From Sphingomonas sp. (GTDB taxonomy: Bacteria; Pseudomonadota; Alphaproteobacteria; Sphingomonadales; Sphingomonadaceae), in contig NZ_JAGIAM010000003.1 of NCBI RefSeq assembly GCF_017744835.1, positions 558,001 to 622,000 on the forward strand: DNA of 64,000 nucleotides, written 5' to 3'. The position numbers and the translations under genes were made by a program. Below the pieces are notes generated by a model. It saw only the letters and a list, made by a program, of their open reading frames with translations. It was not told where the DNA came from and did no database searches. Below, one piece after another: positions 1-7,874 of this stretch; within the stretch, counting starts at the first letter, position 1; each line of letters opens with the position of its first letter.

Positions 1-261
1 GCCGCACAGCGCGGGCGCATCCAGCACCTTGCGGTCGGTCCGCTCAAGACCGAGGACCTGGGCGTGGTGATCTCGAGCAACTTCGGCGAGATGGACGTGC
101 TGGGCATGAACTTCCTGTCGCGGCTGCACAGCTGGCGCGTCGAGAACAACGTGCTCGTGCTCGAACCCAAGCGTGGCGCCACCGACGACGGCAGCGACGC
201 AACGACCACGCCCGCCGGGCAGCGCAAGGGACGGGCGCGGGTTCGCGACGACGACGCCTAG
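1..261 (+). CDS. retropepsin-like aspartic protease, C-terminal part
   Basis: The window opens inside this gene, so only the last 86 codons are present, read in the frame that starts at base 1. The visible part carries the block DVLGMNFLSRL followed by a W-R-V-E segment and VLVLEP. This is the usual end of the bacterial clan AA (TIGR02281-type) retropepsin-like proteases, which are normally membrane-anchored and form a dimeric aspartic active site. The catalytic Asp motif would lie upstream, outside the window. After VLVLEP there is a roughly 30-residue hydrophilic tail rich in Asp, Thr, Arg and Gly, probably disordered. The stop codon shares the tetranucleotide CTAG with the convergent pilus operon. 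Confidence 0.8.
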   Translation, partial: AAQRGRIQHLAVGPLKTEDLGVVISSNFGEMDVLGMNFLSRLHSWRVENNVLVLEPKRGATDDGSDATTTPAGQRKGRARVRDDDA

Positions 262-1217
262 AAGCTGAGGACGACGATCACCGCGTCGGAATAATTGCCG
301 ACCGGCGGGATCTGGCTCACCGTGACGCGCCCATAGACCGGGCTCGTCTGCACCGCGCTCGTTCCCGTGCCGGTGATCGTCCCGTCGATCGCGATCAGCT
401 GGGTGCGTCCGTTGTCGCGATAGAGGCGGTAGGGGATATAGTTGCCTTGCGCGCTTCGCATTCGCCGCTCGCCGCTGAGGGGCTGCTGTCCGCCGTCGAA
501 GCGCAGCGTCCAGGGCGTGCCGGTGGGGCAGGTGACTTGTACCGAACCCGCCGCGTCGACCTGGGTCCAGACGCCGCTGGGCGTGCCGAAGTCGATCGCC
601 GCGATCGTGCCGAGCGTACACGAGGGGGCGACCGTGGCGGTGGTGTGGACGGTGATGCGCTGGCCCTGGAAGCCGGTGAGATTGTCAACGCAGGTCGTCG
701 CACCGCTGGCCCGAAACCCCAGGATCGTCTGATAGATATAGGCCTCATAGGCCGCCGTCGGCGCGGGTTGGCCCGCGGGTATCACGCCGTAGAAGGTGAT
801 GGTGCCCGTGACCGTCGCGCTCGGCGGGACCGTCAGGCTCAGTGTTATGGGGTTGGTGACCGTCCACAGTTGGGTCGCGGCCTGATTGACGTAGACATTG
901 TAGTCGATCGTGGAACCGCCAGGGCCCTGCAGCCGCGGCTGGGTTGCGGTGCCCGGGTAGCTGGGTTCGCCGAAGCCGGCGCACAGCGTGAAGCTTGTCG
1001 GCGTCGGGTCGAAATTCTGGCAGCTGTAGTGGATCTCGCCGGTCGCGGTGCGGCCGTTGCCGAAATTGAGTGGCACCTCCGGGTCGGTCGACCTGCAGAA
1101 GACATTCGCCTGCGCCGGCGGTGCGAACAGTAGCGCGTCCACCGCCAGCAGCCCGGCCAGCGCGAGCAGCAGCGCCGCAAGGCCGCGTTTCGAGACCAGG
1201 CGAAGGAGGGCGCTCAT
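258..1217 (-). CDS. spore coat U domain protein, two-domain pilus tip adhesin candidate
   Basis: This 319-residue exported protein has a signal peptide (hydrophobic run LLLALAGLLAVDALLF, cleavage near PAQA). Two spore-coat-protein-U domains follow, roughly residues 35-170 and 175-319. Each has the paired cysteines and the closing beta-strand pattern of the family (YIPYRLYRDNGR, then PVYGRV and YSDAVIVVLSF). In Csu-type chaperone-usher systems the last gene encodes a two-domain tip adhesin (CsuE), and the position and domain number fit that role. The ATG overlaps the usher stop as ATGA, so translation is coupled to the usher. An ATG two codons upstream is possible. Adhesin function is inferred from position. 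Confidence 0.82.
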   Translation of the reverse strand: MSALLRLVSKRGLAALLLALAGLLAVDALLFAPPAQANVFCRSTDPEVPLNFGNGRTATGEIHYSCQNFDPTPTSFTLCAGFGEPSYPGTATQPRLQGPGGSTIDYNVYVNQAATQLWTVTNPITLSLTVPPSATVTGTITFYGVIPAGQPAPTAAYEAYIYQTILGFRASGATTCVDNLTGFQGQRITVHTTATVAPSCTLGTIAAIDFGTPSGVWTQVDAAGSVQVTCPTGTPWTLRFDGGQQPLSGERRMRSAQGNYIPYRLYRDNGRTQLIAIDGTITGTGTSAVQTSPVYGRVTVSQIPPVGNYSDAVIVVLSF

Positions 1218-3646
1218 CGGCATGGCAGCGGCCCGATCACGACTTGCTGGCCGGCAACCGGCTTGAAATCGAAGCTGACACTGCAATCGGCACCTTCGGC
1301 GCGGTGTACCAGGGCGCGGTTCTGCGGTTTCAACCCGGTCAGGAAGGTACGCCCGTCGAAGCCGACCACGGCCGGCTCGCCGCCGCCTTCGAGGACCACC
1401 GTCGATCCGACGGGGAGGGGGGTGCCCGCGTCGTCGACCAGGATCACCACCGCTGCGGCCTCGGGTGCGACGCGGAAATCGACGATCACCCCGGCGCGAT
1501 CGTCTGGGACCACTTCGATCTCGGTCCGGGGCGCCTGGAGATCGACCGGCAGGTTGCTGGGATCGATGGCGATCGTATTGGTGGCGAGCGACCGCAGCGA
1601 CGGGAGGAGGGCGCGGCCGCGCGAGTCGGCGTGCGCCACGGCGCGCGTGTCGACGAACAGCGGCGTGTTGGGCCCGGCGCCGCGCACCACGGCAAAGCTC
1701 CGGTCGATCGACGGCGTCAGGAACACGCCGCCCATCGCGACGATGGCGCCCTCCGCATATCCGTTCACGCGCAGCGACCCGCGCGAATATTCCAGCCCCG
1801 CGCCCAAAGTGGCGTGGTGCGCCCGATAGACCACGTCGGCAGCCGCGTAGCCGCTGCCCGAGCCTGAAACCACTTCGCTGCTGGCCAGGCTCCAGCTCCA
1901 CGATCCCTCGCCGCTGCCGGTATTATGCGTGTACTGCGACGAAATCCGCGTCGAATCAGGCGAATAGGAGACGTTCGAAGAGGCCCAGGATCGCCGGCCC
2001 AACTGCATGCTGAGTCCGACGACGACGGCGTAATCCCTGCTGTCTCCGAACCGTTTATAGGCGTTTCCCCATAGCGAGACGTTGCGGCCCAGGGTTCGCT
2101 GGACTCCGACATTGGCGATCCGCATGTCCCGGTCCGCGATCCGCACGCGCGTATAGGCGAGGTTGAAGCCGGTCCCGAGCAAGCTGAAGCTCGCTCCGGC
2201 GCGTTCGGTCCTGCGCGAGAAGGCCACGAGGAAGGGGTTCATGGGATCGCCGGGCAGGGGTTCGGGGAGCGAGTCCACTCGCTTGTCGCGGACCTTGAGC
2301 TCGGTGGCAGTGACGATCGTCTGAAAGTCGGAGTCCGAGCGTTCGATGCTCCCATAGAGATCGACGCCGAGCAGCCGTGTCTGCGCCTCGAGCAGGTAGC
2401 GTGTGCCGGTCTTGCCGCGAAAGCGACTGGCGCCGAACCCGGCGGTGACTGCACCCAATGTGCCCAGGCGCAAGGTGCCGCCCAGGCTGCCATTGACGAG
2501 GTCGCCCATGCCTTCCGCATGCCCCTGAAGCGTCAGCGCATCGGTGATACCGTAGCGAACGCTGGCGGAAGCCGCGGGGCCATCGAAATAGTCGAACGAC
2601 TCCGAGCCATAGTTCAGCCGCGGAAACCCTGCCTCGACCGAGAAGTCGAGCTTTCCCTGCGGCAGCAGGCCGGGGACGAAGAACAAGGGCTTGTCGAAGC
2701 GGGTGACTCGGCCGTTGGCGTCGGTCAGCACGATCGTCGCGGTCGCGCCGCCGCGCAGGCTGGGCAGAGAACGGAACTGGAACGGGCCACGGCGGACCTC
2801 GCCGGTGTAATAGCGCAAGCCGTTGATATAGAGGTCGATCGCCGAAGGCACCGCGGCCGATCCATTGAGGGTGGGGAGGGCGGTCGTCACCAGGTCGGGG
2901 CGCATGTCATAATCGCGACGCAGCTGGATGCCGCCGAGCCGATAGGCTGTGTTGAGCTGGCCGCCTTCGCCCACGGTGTCGCCGATCGTCAGCGTGATGG
3001 CCCGCCGGACATCGGTGCTGCGCCAGTTCGTGTCGAGCCGGATATGGTCCAGCCGCCGCGTCAGGTAATCGTCATAGGCGAGATAGCCTGACGTCGATGC
3101 GACACCTAGGCCAGTGAGGAGCCGGAAATCATATTGGGCCGATGCTCGTACGCCGTCTTCGGAGCCGTCGGCATAGATGCCGTAGTTGAGGACCGCGCCG
3201 GTGTTCCTGGTGACGCGATCGAGGTCCAGCGGGCGCGGTGCCGCACTTGCGTCCAGCACCACCGGGACGAGCGACTGGTCACCCGCGTCGATCTCGACCA
3301 TCTGCTGCGCCTCGACATATCGATAGGTGACGCCGGGCAGGTCGCTCAGCCGCACCTGCTGCGCATCCGGGGGAATGCCTCGTAGCGCGAAGCCGAGCAG
3401 GCGGAGGCGCTCGGCGCTGATCGCCAGGCTGCCGTCAGGGAGAAGGTCGAATTCCCACCACAAGGGCGAGCGGATTCCGTTCAACCTGACTTCCAAAATG
3501 AGCTGTGTCGCCTGGGCCTCCTGCGGCGGCTCCGGCGCCGTCGAGGCCTGGGCAGGGGCGCACACCGCGCAACCCGCAATCAGAGCTGCCGCAGAGAGGA
3601 GGCGCTGTTCAATTGCCAGCAATCGTGATCGGCACGCGCGTTTCAC
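1214..3646 (-). CDS. outer membrane usher of a Csu/sigma-type chaperone-usher pilus
   Basis: This is an outer membrane usher of the FimD/PapC superfamily, about 810 residues long. It has an N-terminal periplasmic domain (about 45-190), a beta-barrel with a plug region (VLTDANGRVTRF, then PLFFVPGLLPQGKLDFS), and C-terminal domains ending DCSVSFDFKPV. It receives chaperone-subunit complexes and threads the pilus through the outer membrane. The start is uncertain. A GTG at 3646 gives a basic n-region plus a hydrophobic signal ending near APAQA and overlaps the chaperone by 38 bases. A TTG at 3622 would also leave a signal peptide. Neither has a strong ribosome binding site, so coupling to the chaperone gene is likely. 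The downstream gene is the tip protein. Confidence 0.88.
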   Translation of the reverse strand: MKRACRSRLLAIEQRLLSAAALIAGCAVCAPAQASTAPEPPQEAQATQLILEVRLNGIRSPLWWEFDLLPDGSLAISAERLRLLGFALRGIPPDAQQVRLSDLPGVTYRYVEAQQMVEIDAGDQSLVPVVLDASAAPRPLDLDRVTRNTGAVLNYGIYADGSEDGVRASAQYDFRLLTGLGVASTSGYLAYDDYLTRRLDHIRLDTNWRSTDVRRAITLTIGDTVGEGGQLNTAYRLGGIQLRRDYDMRPDLVTTALPTLNGSAAVPSAIDLYINGLRYYTGEVRRGPFQFRSLPSLRGGATATIVLTDANGRVTRFDKPLFFVPGLLPQGKLDFSVEAGFPRLNYGSESFDYFDGPAASASVRYGITDALTLQGHAEGMGDLVNGSLGGTLRLGTLGAVTAGFGASRFRGKTGTRYLLEAQTRLLGVDLYGSIERSDSDFQTIVTATELKVRDKRVDSLPEPLPGDPMNPFLVAFSRRTERAGASFSLLGTGFNLAYTRVRIADRDMRIANVGVQRTLGRNVSLWGNAYKRFGDSRDYAVVVGLSMQLGRRSWASSNVSYSPDSTRISSQYTHNTGSGEGSWSWSLASSEVVSGSGSGYAAADVVYRAHHATLGAGLEYSRGSLRVNGYAEGAIVAMGGVFLTPSIDRSFAVVRGAGPNTPLFVDTRAVAHADSRGRALLPSLRSLATNTIAIDPSNLPVDLQAPRTEIEVVPDDRAGVIVDFRVAPEAAAVVILVDDAGTPLPVGSTVVLEGGGEPAVVGFDGRTFLTGLKPQNRALVHRAEGADCSVSFDFKPVAGQQVVIGPLPCR

Positions 3647-4352
3647 TGGTACCGACCGTGGCCACCAGCGCGGTGTTCGCGTTCGCAGCGAGCTGGGAGG
3701 CGGAAGCCGGCGCGGTCCAGCGCCGCGTGGAACCGGGCAGGACATAGCCGTTCAGGCCCCGGCCGAACGAGACATCCCCCAGCCGCAGCCCTTCGACGCG
3801 GCCATAGCCCGTGCCGTTGTTGGTCGCCTCGACCACGACGTCCCCGCCCGAACGGCGCGCGCGCCAGGAGAGGTTCGAGGCCGCCGTCGGCATGCCGAAG
3901 ATCACGGGCAGATCGTAGCGGATGCGGACCTCCACCGCGCGGCCGGCGGCGCGCTTGGCCCCGGCGGCCGGCAGCTCGTCGATCCACAGCCGGTAGCTTT
4001 TCTGGCCGGTCGTCACCGGCCCCGAAGTGCGCGCGATGCGGATCGTGTAGGCGGCGCCGCCCGGAATGACCGTGGCGGGGGGGCTGACGACCACATCGGT
4101 CGCCGGCTTGAGCCTGTCGGCGCCCCCGGCCTGCGACCATTCGAAGGCGCGGAGCTGAAGCGAGATCGGGTTGGGGCTCGTATTCTGGAGCGTGATGGCA
4201 GAGGCCTGCGACGGCGGCGCCACCGCCACCATCAGCGGCTGGACGCGCAGCGAGCTTTGACCAAAGGCTGGCCCGGAAAGAGCGAGCAGGCTGGCGGCGA
4301 CTGGCCCGGAAAGAGCGAGCAGGCTGGCGGCGATCGGCAGGAAAAGGCGCAT
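3609..4352 (-). CDS. periplasmic pilus chaperone (PapD/CsuC-like)
   Basis: This 247-residue protein is a two-domain Ig-like fimbrial chaperone. It has the N-terminal beta-sandwich (LRVQPLMVAVAPPSQASAI, then LQNTSPNPISLQLRAFEW), the conserved RIARTSG strand region and the C-terminal domain ending TRVPITIAGN. It would bind pilin subunits in the periplasm by donor-strand complementation and hand them to the usher. The signal peptide is odd: an 11-residue block (SLLALSGPVAA-like) occurs twice because of a perfect 33-bp tandem duplication at 4268-4333. The leader is therefore about 32 residues with two candidate cleavage points. The gene sits 12 bases downstream of the pilin gene. Confidence 0.88.
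   Translation of the reverse strand: MRLFLPIAASLLALSGPVAASLLALSGPAFGQSSLRVQPLMVAVAPPSQASAITLQNTSPNPISLQLRAFEWSQAGGADRLKPATDVVVSPPATVIPGGAAYTIRIARTSGPVTTGQKSYRLWIDELPAAGAKRAAGRAVEVRIRYDLPVIFGMPTAASNLSWRARRSGGDVVVEATNNGTGYGRVEGLRLGDVSFGRGLNGYVLPGSTRRWTAPASASQLAANANTALVATVGTSETRVPITIAGN
4268..4333 (-). repeat. perfect 33-bp tandem duplication in the chaperone signal peptide
   Basis: Two identical 33-base units occupy 4268-4300 and 4301-4333 with no mismatch. The unit length is 11 codons, so the reading frame is kept and only the signal peptide is lengthened. Exact identity suggests a recent duplication or active expansion/contraction by slippage. Confidence 0.95.
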
Positions 4353-4364
4353 CGCAATCCTCCC

Positions 4365-4892
4365 TTACAAGGAGATCGTTATGGTCACCGTGTCGGTATA
4401 GGTATCCGCCGGCGGCGTCGGGGTGAGCACCGGGACGCGGCCGTAGATCGGAATGGGCTGGTTGGAGCCGTTCGCAGTGATCGTCACCGTGGTCAAAGGC
4501 GTGGTGCGACCGGCAGTGGTGTAGATCTGATAGGGTATCAGCTGACTCGTGTTGGTCTCGCCGGCCATGGCGCGATTGGCCGTGTTCCCGCTGGCGTGCA
4601 GCCCCGCATCGAAGCTGACGGTATATTCCGTGCCGGCATTGCAACGCACCTCGATCCCGCCGGCAGCGCCCGTGCCAATATCCGCATCGATCGGCGCATC
4701 GATCGTAGCCGTCGTTCCGAAGTCGAGCACCGCCGAGCCGGCGCCGCCGCTCCCGCCGGGCCAGGTGACCTCGCATGCTTGGGTGACCACCAGCCTGACA
4801 TCCAGCGTGCCGCTGGGATTGGTGATCTGAGCGTGGGCGGCTCCAAAGGGAACGAAGGCGAAGAGCGCTGCGGCGGCGAACCGAAGATCCAT
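4365..4892 (-). CDS. spore coat U domain pilin subunit
   Basis: This 175-residue secreted protein has a signal peptide cleaved near AAHA (about residue 21) and a single spore-coat-U domain: LDVRLVVTQACEV at the N-terminus, IEVRCNAGTEYTVSFDAG in the middle, and PIPIYGRVP with YTDTVTITISL at the end. The two cysteines should form the family disulfide, and the alternating N-terminal strand would serve in donor-strand exchange. As first gene of the four-gene operon it is the likely major shaft subunit. Full Csu systems carry several small subunits, while here there is only one. A GGGAG ribosome binding site lies about nine bases upstream of the ATG. Confidence 0.86.
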   Translation of the reverse strand: MDLRFAAAALFAFVPFGAAHAQITNPSGTLDVRLVVTQACEVTWPGGSGGAGSAVLDFGTTATIDAPIDADIGTGAAGGIEVRCNAGTEYTVSFDAGLHASGNTANRAMAGETNTSQLIPYQIYTTAGRTTPLTTVTITANGSNQPIPIYGRVPVLTPTPPADTYTDTVTITISL

Positions 4893-5231
4893 GTGCGGGG
4901 ACTCCCATCACAATAGAGCGATCTGTACACGGAAGGGTACGGCCGGACGGCTTCAGCGTCTCTAGGGGAGAACCCTCAGTCGGACGCCGGACAGACCCGA
5001 TGCCCGCTTCCGAACACTGAGTTAATTTTACATAATGTATATTATCGTCCCGACGGAATGTGAGCCCCAGATTAAATGAGACTCGCCTCATTCAGGCGCC
5101 CAGGAGCTGGGTCGTGAGCGAATGAGCCACAGGACGAGCGTGGAAGTTGCCCGGGGATAAAAAAGCATGGGGTTCGTCCAAGGCTTCGCCCGGCCCTAGA
5201 TTCTGGTGCCGGGCAACGCCATCTTGCCGGA
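4893..5231. other. 339-bp intergenic region upstream of the pilus operon
   Basis: No credible gene is visible here. The stretch separates the minus-strand pilus operon from the plus-strand membrane protein gene and must hold both promoters. Its only striking content is an AT-rich island around 5021-5046 in otherwise GC-rich DNA. That island would place the pilus transcript start about 130 bases before the pilin ATG. Confidence 0.6.
5029..5045. promoter_or_regulatory. overlapping AT-rich palindromes, candidate promoter/operator of the pilus operon
   Basis: TACAT-A-ATGTA (5029-5039) overlaps ATAAT-GTAT-ATTAT (5032-5045). On the minus strand the same island offers TAAAAT and CATTAT as -10-like hexamers. 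Its AT content is far above the surroundings, which suits both a core promoter and a site for an AT-preferring regulator. The assignment is inferred from composition and symmetry only. Confidence 0.4.
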
Positions 5232-5978
5232 ATGAACCACGATGCTGGTCCTGGCGAGCCGATGATCCACCGTGCGCGCAAAGTCGCTGCGGGCTTCGCC
5301 GACGTCGGACTCACCCATGCCGAGGAAATGCTTCGCCGCTTGTCGCCCGAGGGTCGCGAGCAGGCACGCCGCGAGCGCGAGGCGAAGGCAAGACGTCAGA
5401 GGCGGCTCATGCTTCGGCTGGTCGTGGCGGCAATCGCAGCCTTGTTCGCCTGGGCCCTGCTCGCGACCGTCAGCGCGCTTGCCGTCGCCTTTGCCGCGGC
5501 GTCGGCGGTGATGCTGCTGTTAACTCTATTGATCTTCGTCCGCGCCGACCGCCCCGTGCGGGGAGGCGAGGCTCTGGCCGGGGCCCCACTCCCCCGCCTG
5601 GCCGAAGAGTCGGTCGTCTGGCTCGCGGCGCAAAGGCGTGGCCTGCCGGCCCCCGCCGCGCAGCTTGCGGATTCCATGATCTCAAAGCTCGACGTTCTGG
5701 CTCCGCAACTCGGGCGCCTGGATCCTCGCAGCCCGGCGGCCGCGGCCGTCCGCAAGCTGATCGCGGAGGAAATGCCCAGGCTGGTCGATGGCTGGCGAAC
5801 CATCCCCGTATCGGCCCGGCGCGCGCCGGGGGCCGATGGCCGTACCCCCGACGACCACCTGATCAACGGGCTACAGCTGATCGAGGCTGAACTTGGGCAA
5901 GCAAGCGAGCAACTCGGCCGAGGATCCATTGATGAAATCCAGGTGTTCGGGCGTTATCTGGAGCTCAAATATGATTAG
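5232..5978 (+). CDS. membrane protein of unknown function
   Basis: I do not recognise this family. The 248-residue product has a charged N-terminal region (about 40-60: REREAKARRQRRL, possibly helical), then two adjacent transmembrane helices at about 60-100 (LVVAAIAALFAWALLATVSA and an ALAVAF...LLLTLLIFV segment). A cytoplasmic C-terminal domain of about 140 residues follows, with amphipathic helices (LADSMISKLDVLAPQLGRL; LQLIEAELGQASEQLGRG). The layout resembles small two-TM scaffolds or sensors. An alternative ATG at 5262 has GGCGAG just upstream and is equally plausible. It stands alone between the pilus operon and the hydrolase/P460 pair. Confidence 0.65.
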   Translation: MNHDAGPGEPMIHRARKVAAGFADVGLTHAEEMLRRLSPEGREQARREREAKARRQRRLMLRLVVAAIAALFAWALLATVSALAVAFAAASAVMLLLTLLIFVRADRPVRGGEALAGAPLPRLAEESVVWLAAQRRGLPAPAAQLADSMISKLDVLAPQLGRLDPRSPAAAAVRKLIAEEMPRLVDGWRTIPVSARRAPGADGRTPDDHLINGLQLIEAELGQASEQLGRGSIDEIQVFGRYLELKYD

Positions 5979-6182
5979 AACGGGCGCCCGACGACGTTGA
6001 ACTCATATAGGTAGCCAGACCCCGGCTGACGCCAACTCGAAGGAAAAGGCGAACGCGTCGACTCGCCGGAGCGTCCAATGGCTCGTTCCCGCGCAACTCA
6101 CAGCGGATCACAGCGATTAACGGGCAGTCCTCGCCGGGCGGGCGTATCTGCGGTGCGTCGCAAGCACCGAAAGGACAGAGCC

Positions 6183-7220
6183 GTGCCGCTTCCCGAGACC
6201 GTCAATCCCGATCGCCGCGGCTTCGTCCGTGGCGCAGCCGCAACCGCCGCGACGCTGATCGGCGGGGCTGCCGCAGGCCGTGCGCTCGCCGCACCGCGCG
6301 CCAGGGCGGCAGCCAGCCCCTTCCCCCCGATCCGGCAGATCGAGGCAGGCGTGCTCAGCATCGGCTATGTCGACATGGGGCCGGCCGCCGGTCCCGCCGT
6401 CCTGCTCTTCCACGGCTGGCCCTACGACATCCACGCCTTCGCCGAAGTCGCGCCGCTGCTCGTCGCGCAGGGCTACCGCGTGATCATCCCGCATCTGCGC
6501 GGCTTCGGAACCACGCTGATCCGCTCGCCCGAGGCGCCGCGCAACGCGCAGCAGGCCGCGCTCGCCGCAGACGGGCTCGCGCTGATGGACGCGCTGAGGA
6601 TCCGCCAGGCAATCGTCGCCGGGTTAGACTGGGGCGCCCGGACCGCGGACATCATGGCCGTGCTCTGGCCCGAGCGGTGCAAGGCGCTGGTATCGGTCAG
6701 CGGCTATCTGATCGGCAGCCAGGCCGGCAACGCCAAGCCGCTTCCGCCCAAGGCCGAGCTGCAATGGTGGTATCAATTCTATTTCGCGACCGAGCGCGGC
6801 CAGGCGGGCTATGCCGCCAACCTCAACGCTTTCAACGAGCTGATCTGGAAGCTCGCCTCGCCCCGCTGGCAGTTCGACGCCGCCACCTATGCGCGCTCCG
6901 CCGCCTCGTTCGCCAATCCGCAGCATGTCGCCATCGTGATCCACAACTACCGCTGGCGATTGGGGCTCGCGGACGGCGAGCGGCAATATGACGCCGTCGA
7001 GGCGAAGCTCGCAGCGGCGCCGCCGGTCACGATCCCCGCGATCACCATGGAAGGCGACGCCAATGGCGCACCCCATCCCGAGGCCGCGCAATATCGCGCC
7101 AAGTTCACCGGCCCCTATGCCCACCGGCTGGTCACCGGCGGCATCGGCCATAACCTCCCTCAGGAGGCCCCCGCCGACTTTGCCCGCGCCGTGCTCGACG
7201 CCGCCAGGCTGGCCGGCTGA
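6183..7220 (+). CDS. Tat-exported alpha/beta hydrolase, epoxide-hydrolase/dehalogenase-like
   Basis: I take the GTG at 6183 as start because AAGGA sits eight bases upstream and it places a twin-arginine signal at the N-terminus (RRGFVR at 11-16, then a hydrophobic Ala/Gly stretch to about 36). The mature part is an alpha/beta hydrolase: oxyanion motif HGWP (77-80), nucleophile elbow GLDWG with Asp149, and catalytic His in GIGHNLPQ near the end. Asp as nucleophile is the hallmark of epoxide hydrolases and haloalkane dehalogenases, not esterases. The substrate cannot be read from sequence. A 15-base gap and a GGGGAG site link it to the cytochrome P460 gene downstream. Confidence 0.82.
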   Translation: MPLPETVNPDRRGFVRGAAATAATLIGGAAAGRALAAPRARAAASPFPPIRQIEAGVLSIGYVDMGPAAGPAVLLFHGWPYDIHAFAEVAPLLVAQGYRVIIPHLRGFGTTLIRSPEAPRNAQQAALAADGLALMDALRIRQAIVAGLDWGARTADIMAVLWPERCKALVSVSGYLIGSQAGNAKPLPPKAELQWWYQFYFATERGQAGYAANLNAFNELIWKLASPRWQFDAATYARSAASFANPQHVAIVIHNYRWRLGLADGERQYDAVEAKLAAAPPVTIPAITMEGDANGAPHPEAAQYRAKFTGPYAHRLVTGGIGHNLPQEAPADFARAVLDAARLAG

Positions 7221-7235
7221 AACCGGGGAGCCTCC

Positions 7236-7760
7236 ATGCAGCGACTTGCAACCTGTAGCCTTGCGCTCGCGAGCCTGGTGTTCGGCATCTCCGCGGCGCT
7301 GCCGCACGAGCAGGCGGGCTCGCCCATCTATGGCGTGAAGCTCCCGCGGGGCTATCGCGACTGGAAGCTAATCAGCGTCGCGCACGAGGCGGGCAAGAAC
7401 AACGACATCCGCGCCATCCTGGGCAACGACATAGCCGTGAAGGCCTTCCGCGACGGCGTGCGCCCCTTCCCCGACGGCGCGGTGATCGTGCGACTTGCCT
7501 GGCGCTTCGACTCCTCCGCGCGGAACGACGCGGTCTTCCCGGCGCCCCAGTCCTTCGTGGCGGGGCCGCCCATCAACGTACAGGTCAGCGTCAAGGATTC
7601 GAAGCGCTACGCCGCGAGCGCCGGCTGGGGCTATGGCCAGTTCGAGAGTGGCGTGCCGAACCCGGATCCCGCGCTCACCCGCGCCTGCTTCGCCTGCCAT
7701 TCGAAGCTCAACGCGCTCGCGAAGAACGCCGATCTCGTCTTCACCGATTACGCGCGATAG
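7236..7760 (+). CDS. cytochrome P460 family protein
   Basis: This 174-residue secreted protein has a signal peptide (residues 1-21) and one c-type haem motif CFACH (C151, C154, H155) near the C-terminus. The body matches the cytochrome P460 fold (YGVKLPRGYRDWKLISVAHE; HEAGKNNDIRAILGND; FPDGAVIVRLAWR). Characterised P460 proteins oxidise hydroxylamine or bind NO and carry a Lys-haem crosslink. A lysine is available in the GKNNDIRAILGN region, but I cannot assign it. It is probably co-transcribed with the Tat-exported hydrolase, which puts both products in the periplasm. A convergent hairpin follows. Confidence 0.85.
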   Translation: MQRLATCSLALASLVFGISAALPHEQAGSPIYGVKLPRGYRDWKLISVAHEAGKNNDIRAILGNDIAVKAFRDGVRPFPDGAVIVRLAWRFDSSARNDAVFPAPQSFVAGPPINVQVSVKDSKRYAASAGWGYGQFESGVPNPDPALTRACFACHSKLNALAKNADLVFTDYAR

Positions 7761-7774
7761 GCGCTTCCCCCACG

Positions 7775-7822
7775 AAAAATCGCCCACGGTCGGCTTCGCG
7801 AATGCGGTGCCGACCGTGGGCG
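7775..7822 (-). terminator. intrinsic terminator for the ohr/hydrolase operon
   Basis: A perfect 14-bp stem (CGCCCACGGTCGGC at 7781-7794 with its complement at 7809-7822) encloses a 14-base loop. On the minus strand the stem is followed by A and five T residues (7780-7775), the classical layout of a Rho-independent terminator for transcripts coming from 9082 and 8651. The same stem could also slow plus-strand transcripts from the P460 gene. Confidence 0.8.
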
Positions 7823-7874
7823 TAGGCGCCGGCGCCTGGGGGCTGCCTGGGGGAAGGCGCGCCGGCGCTTTGGG

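Noticed and set aside
7824..7858. GGCGCCGGCGCC palindrome and neighbouring GC-rich repeats as an attachment or recombination site
   Set aside because: Short GC palindromes are expected by composition here, and no integrase, direct repeat or tRNA end is nearby. It is best seen as part of the terminator region.
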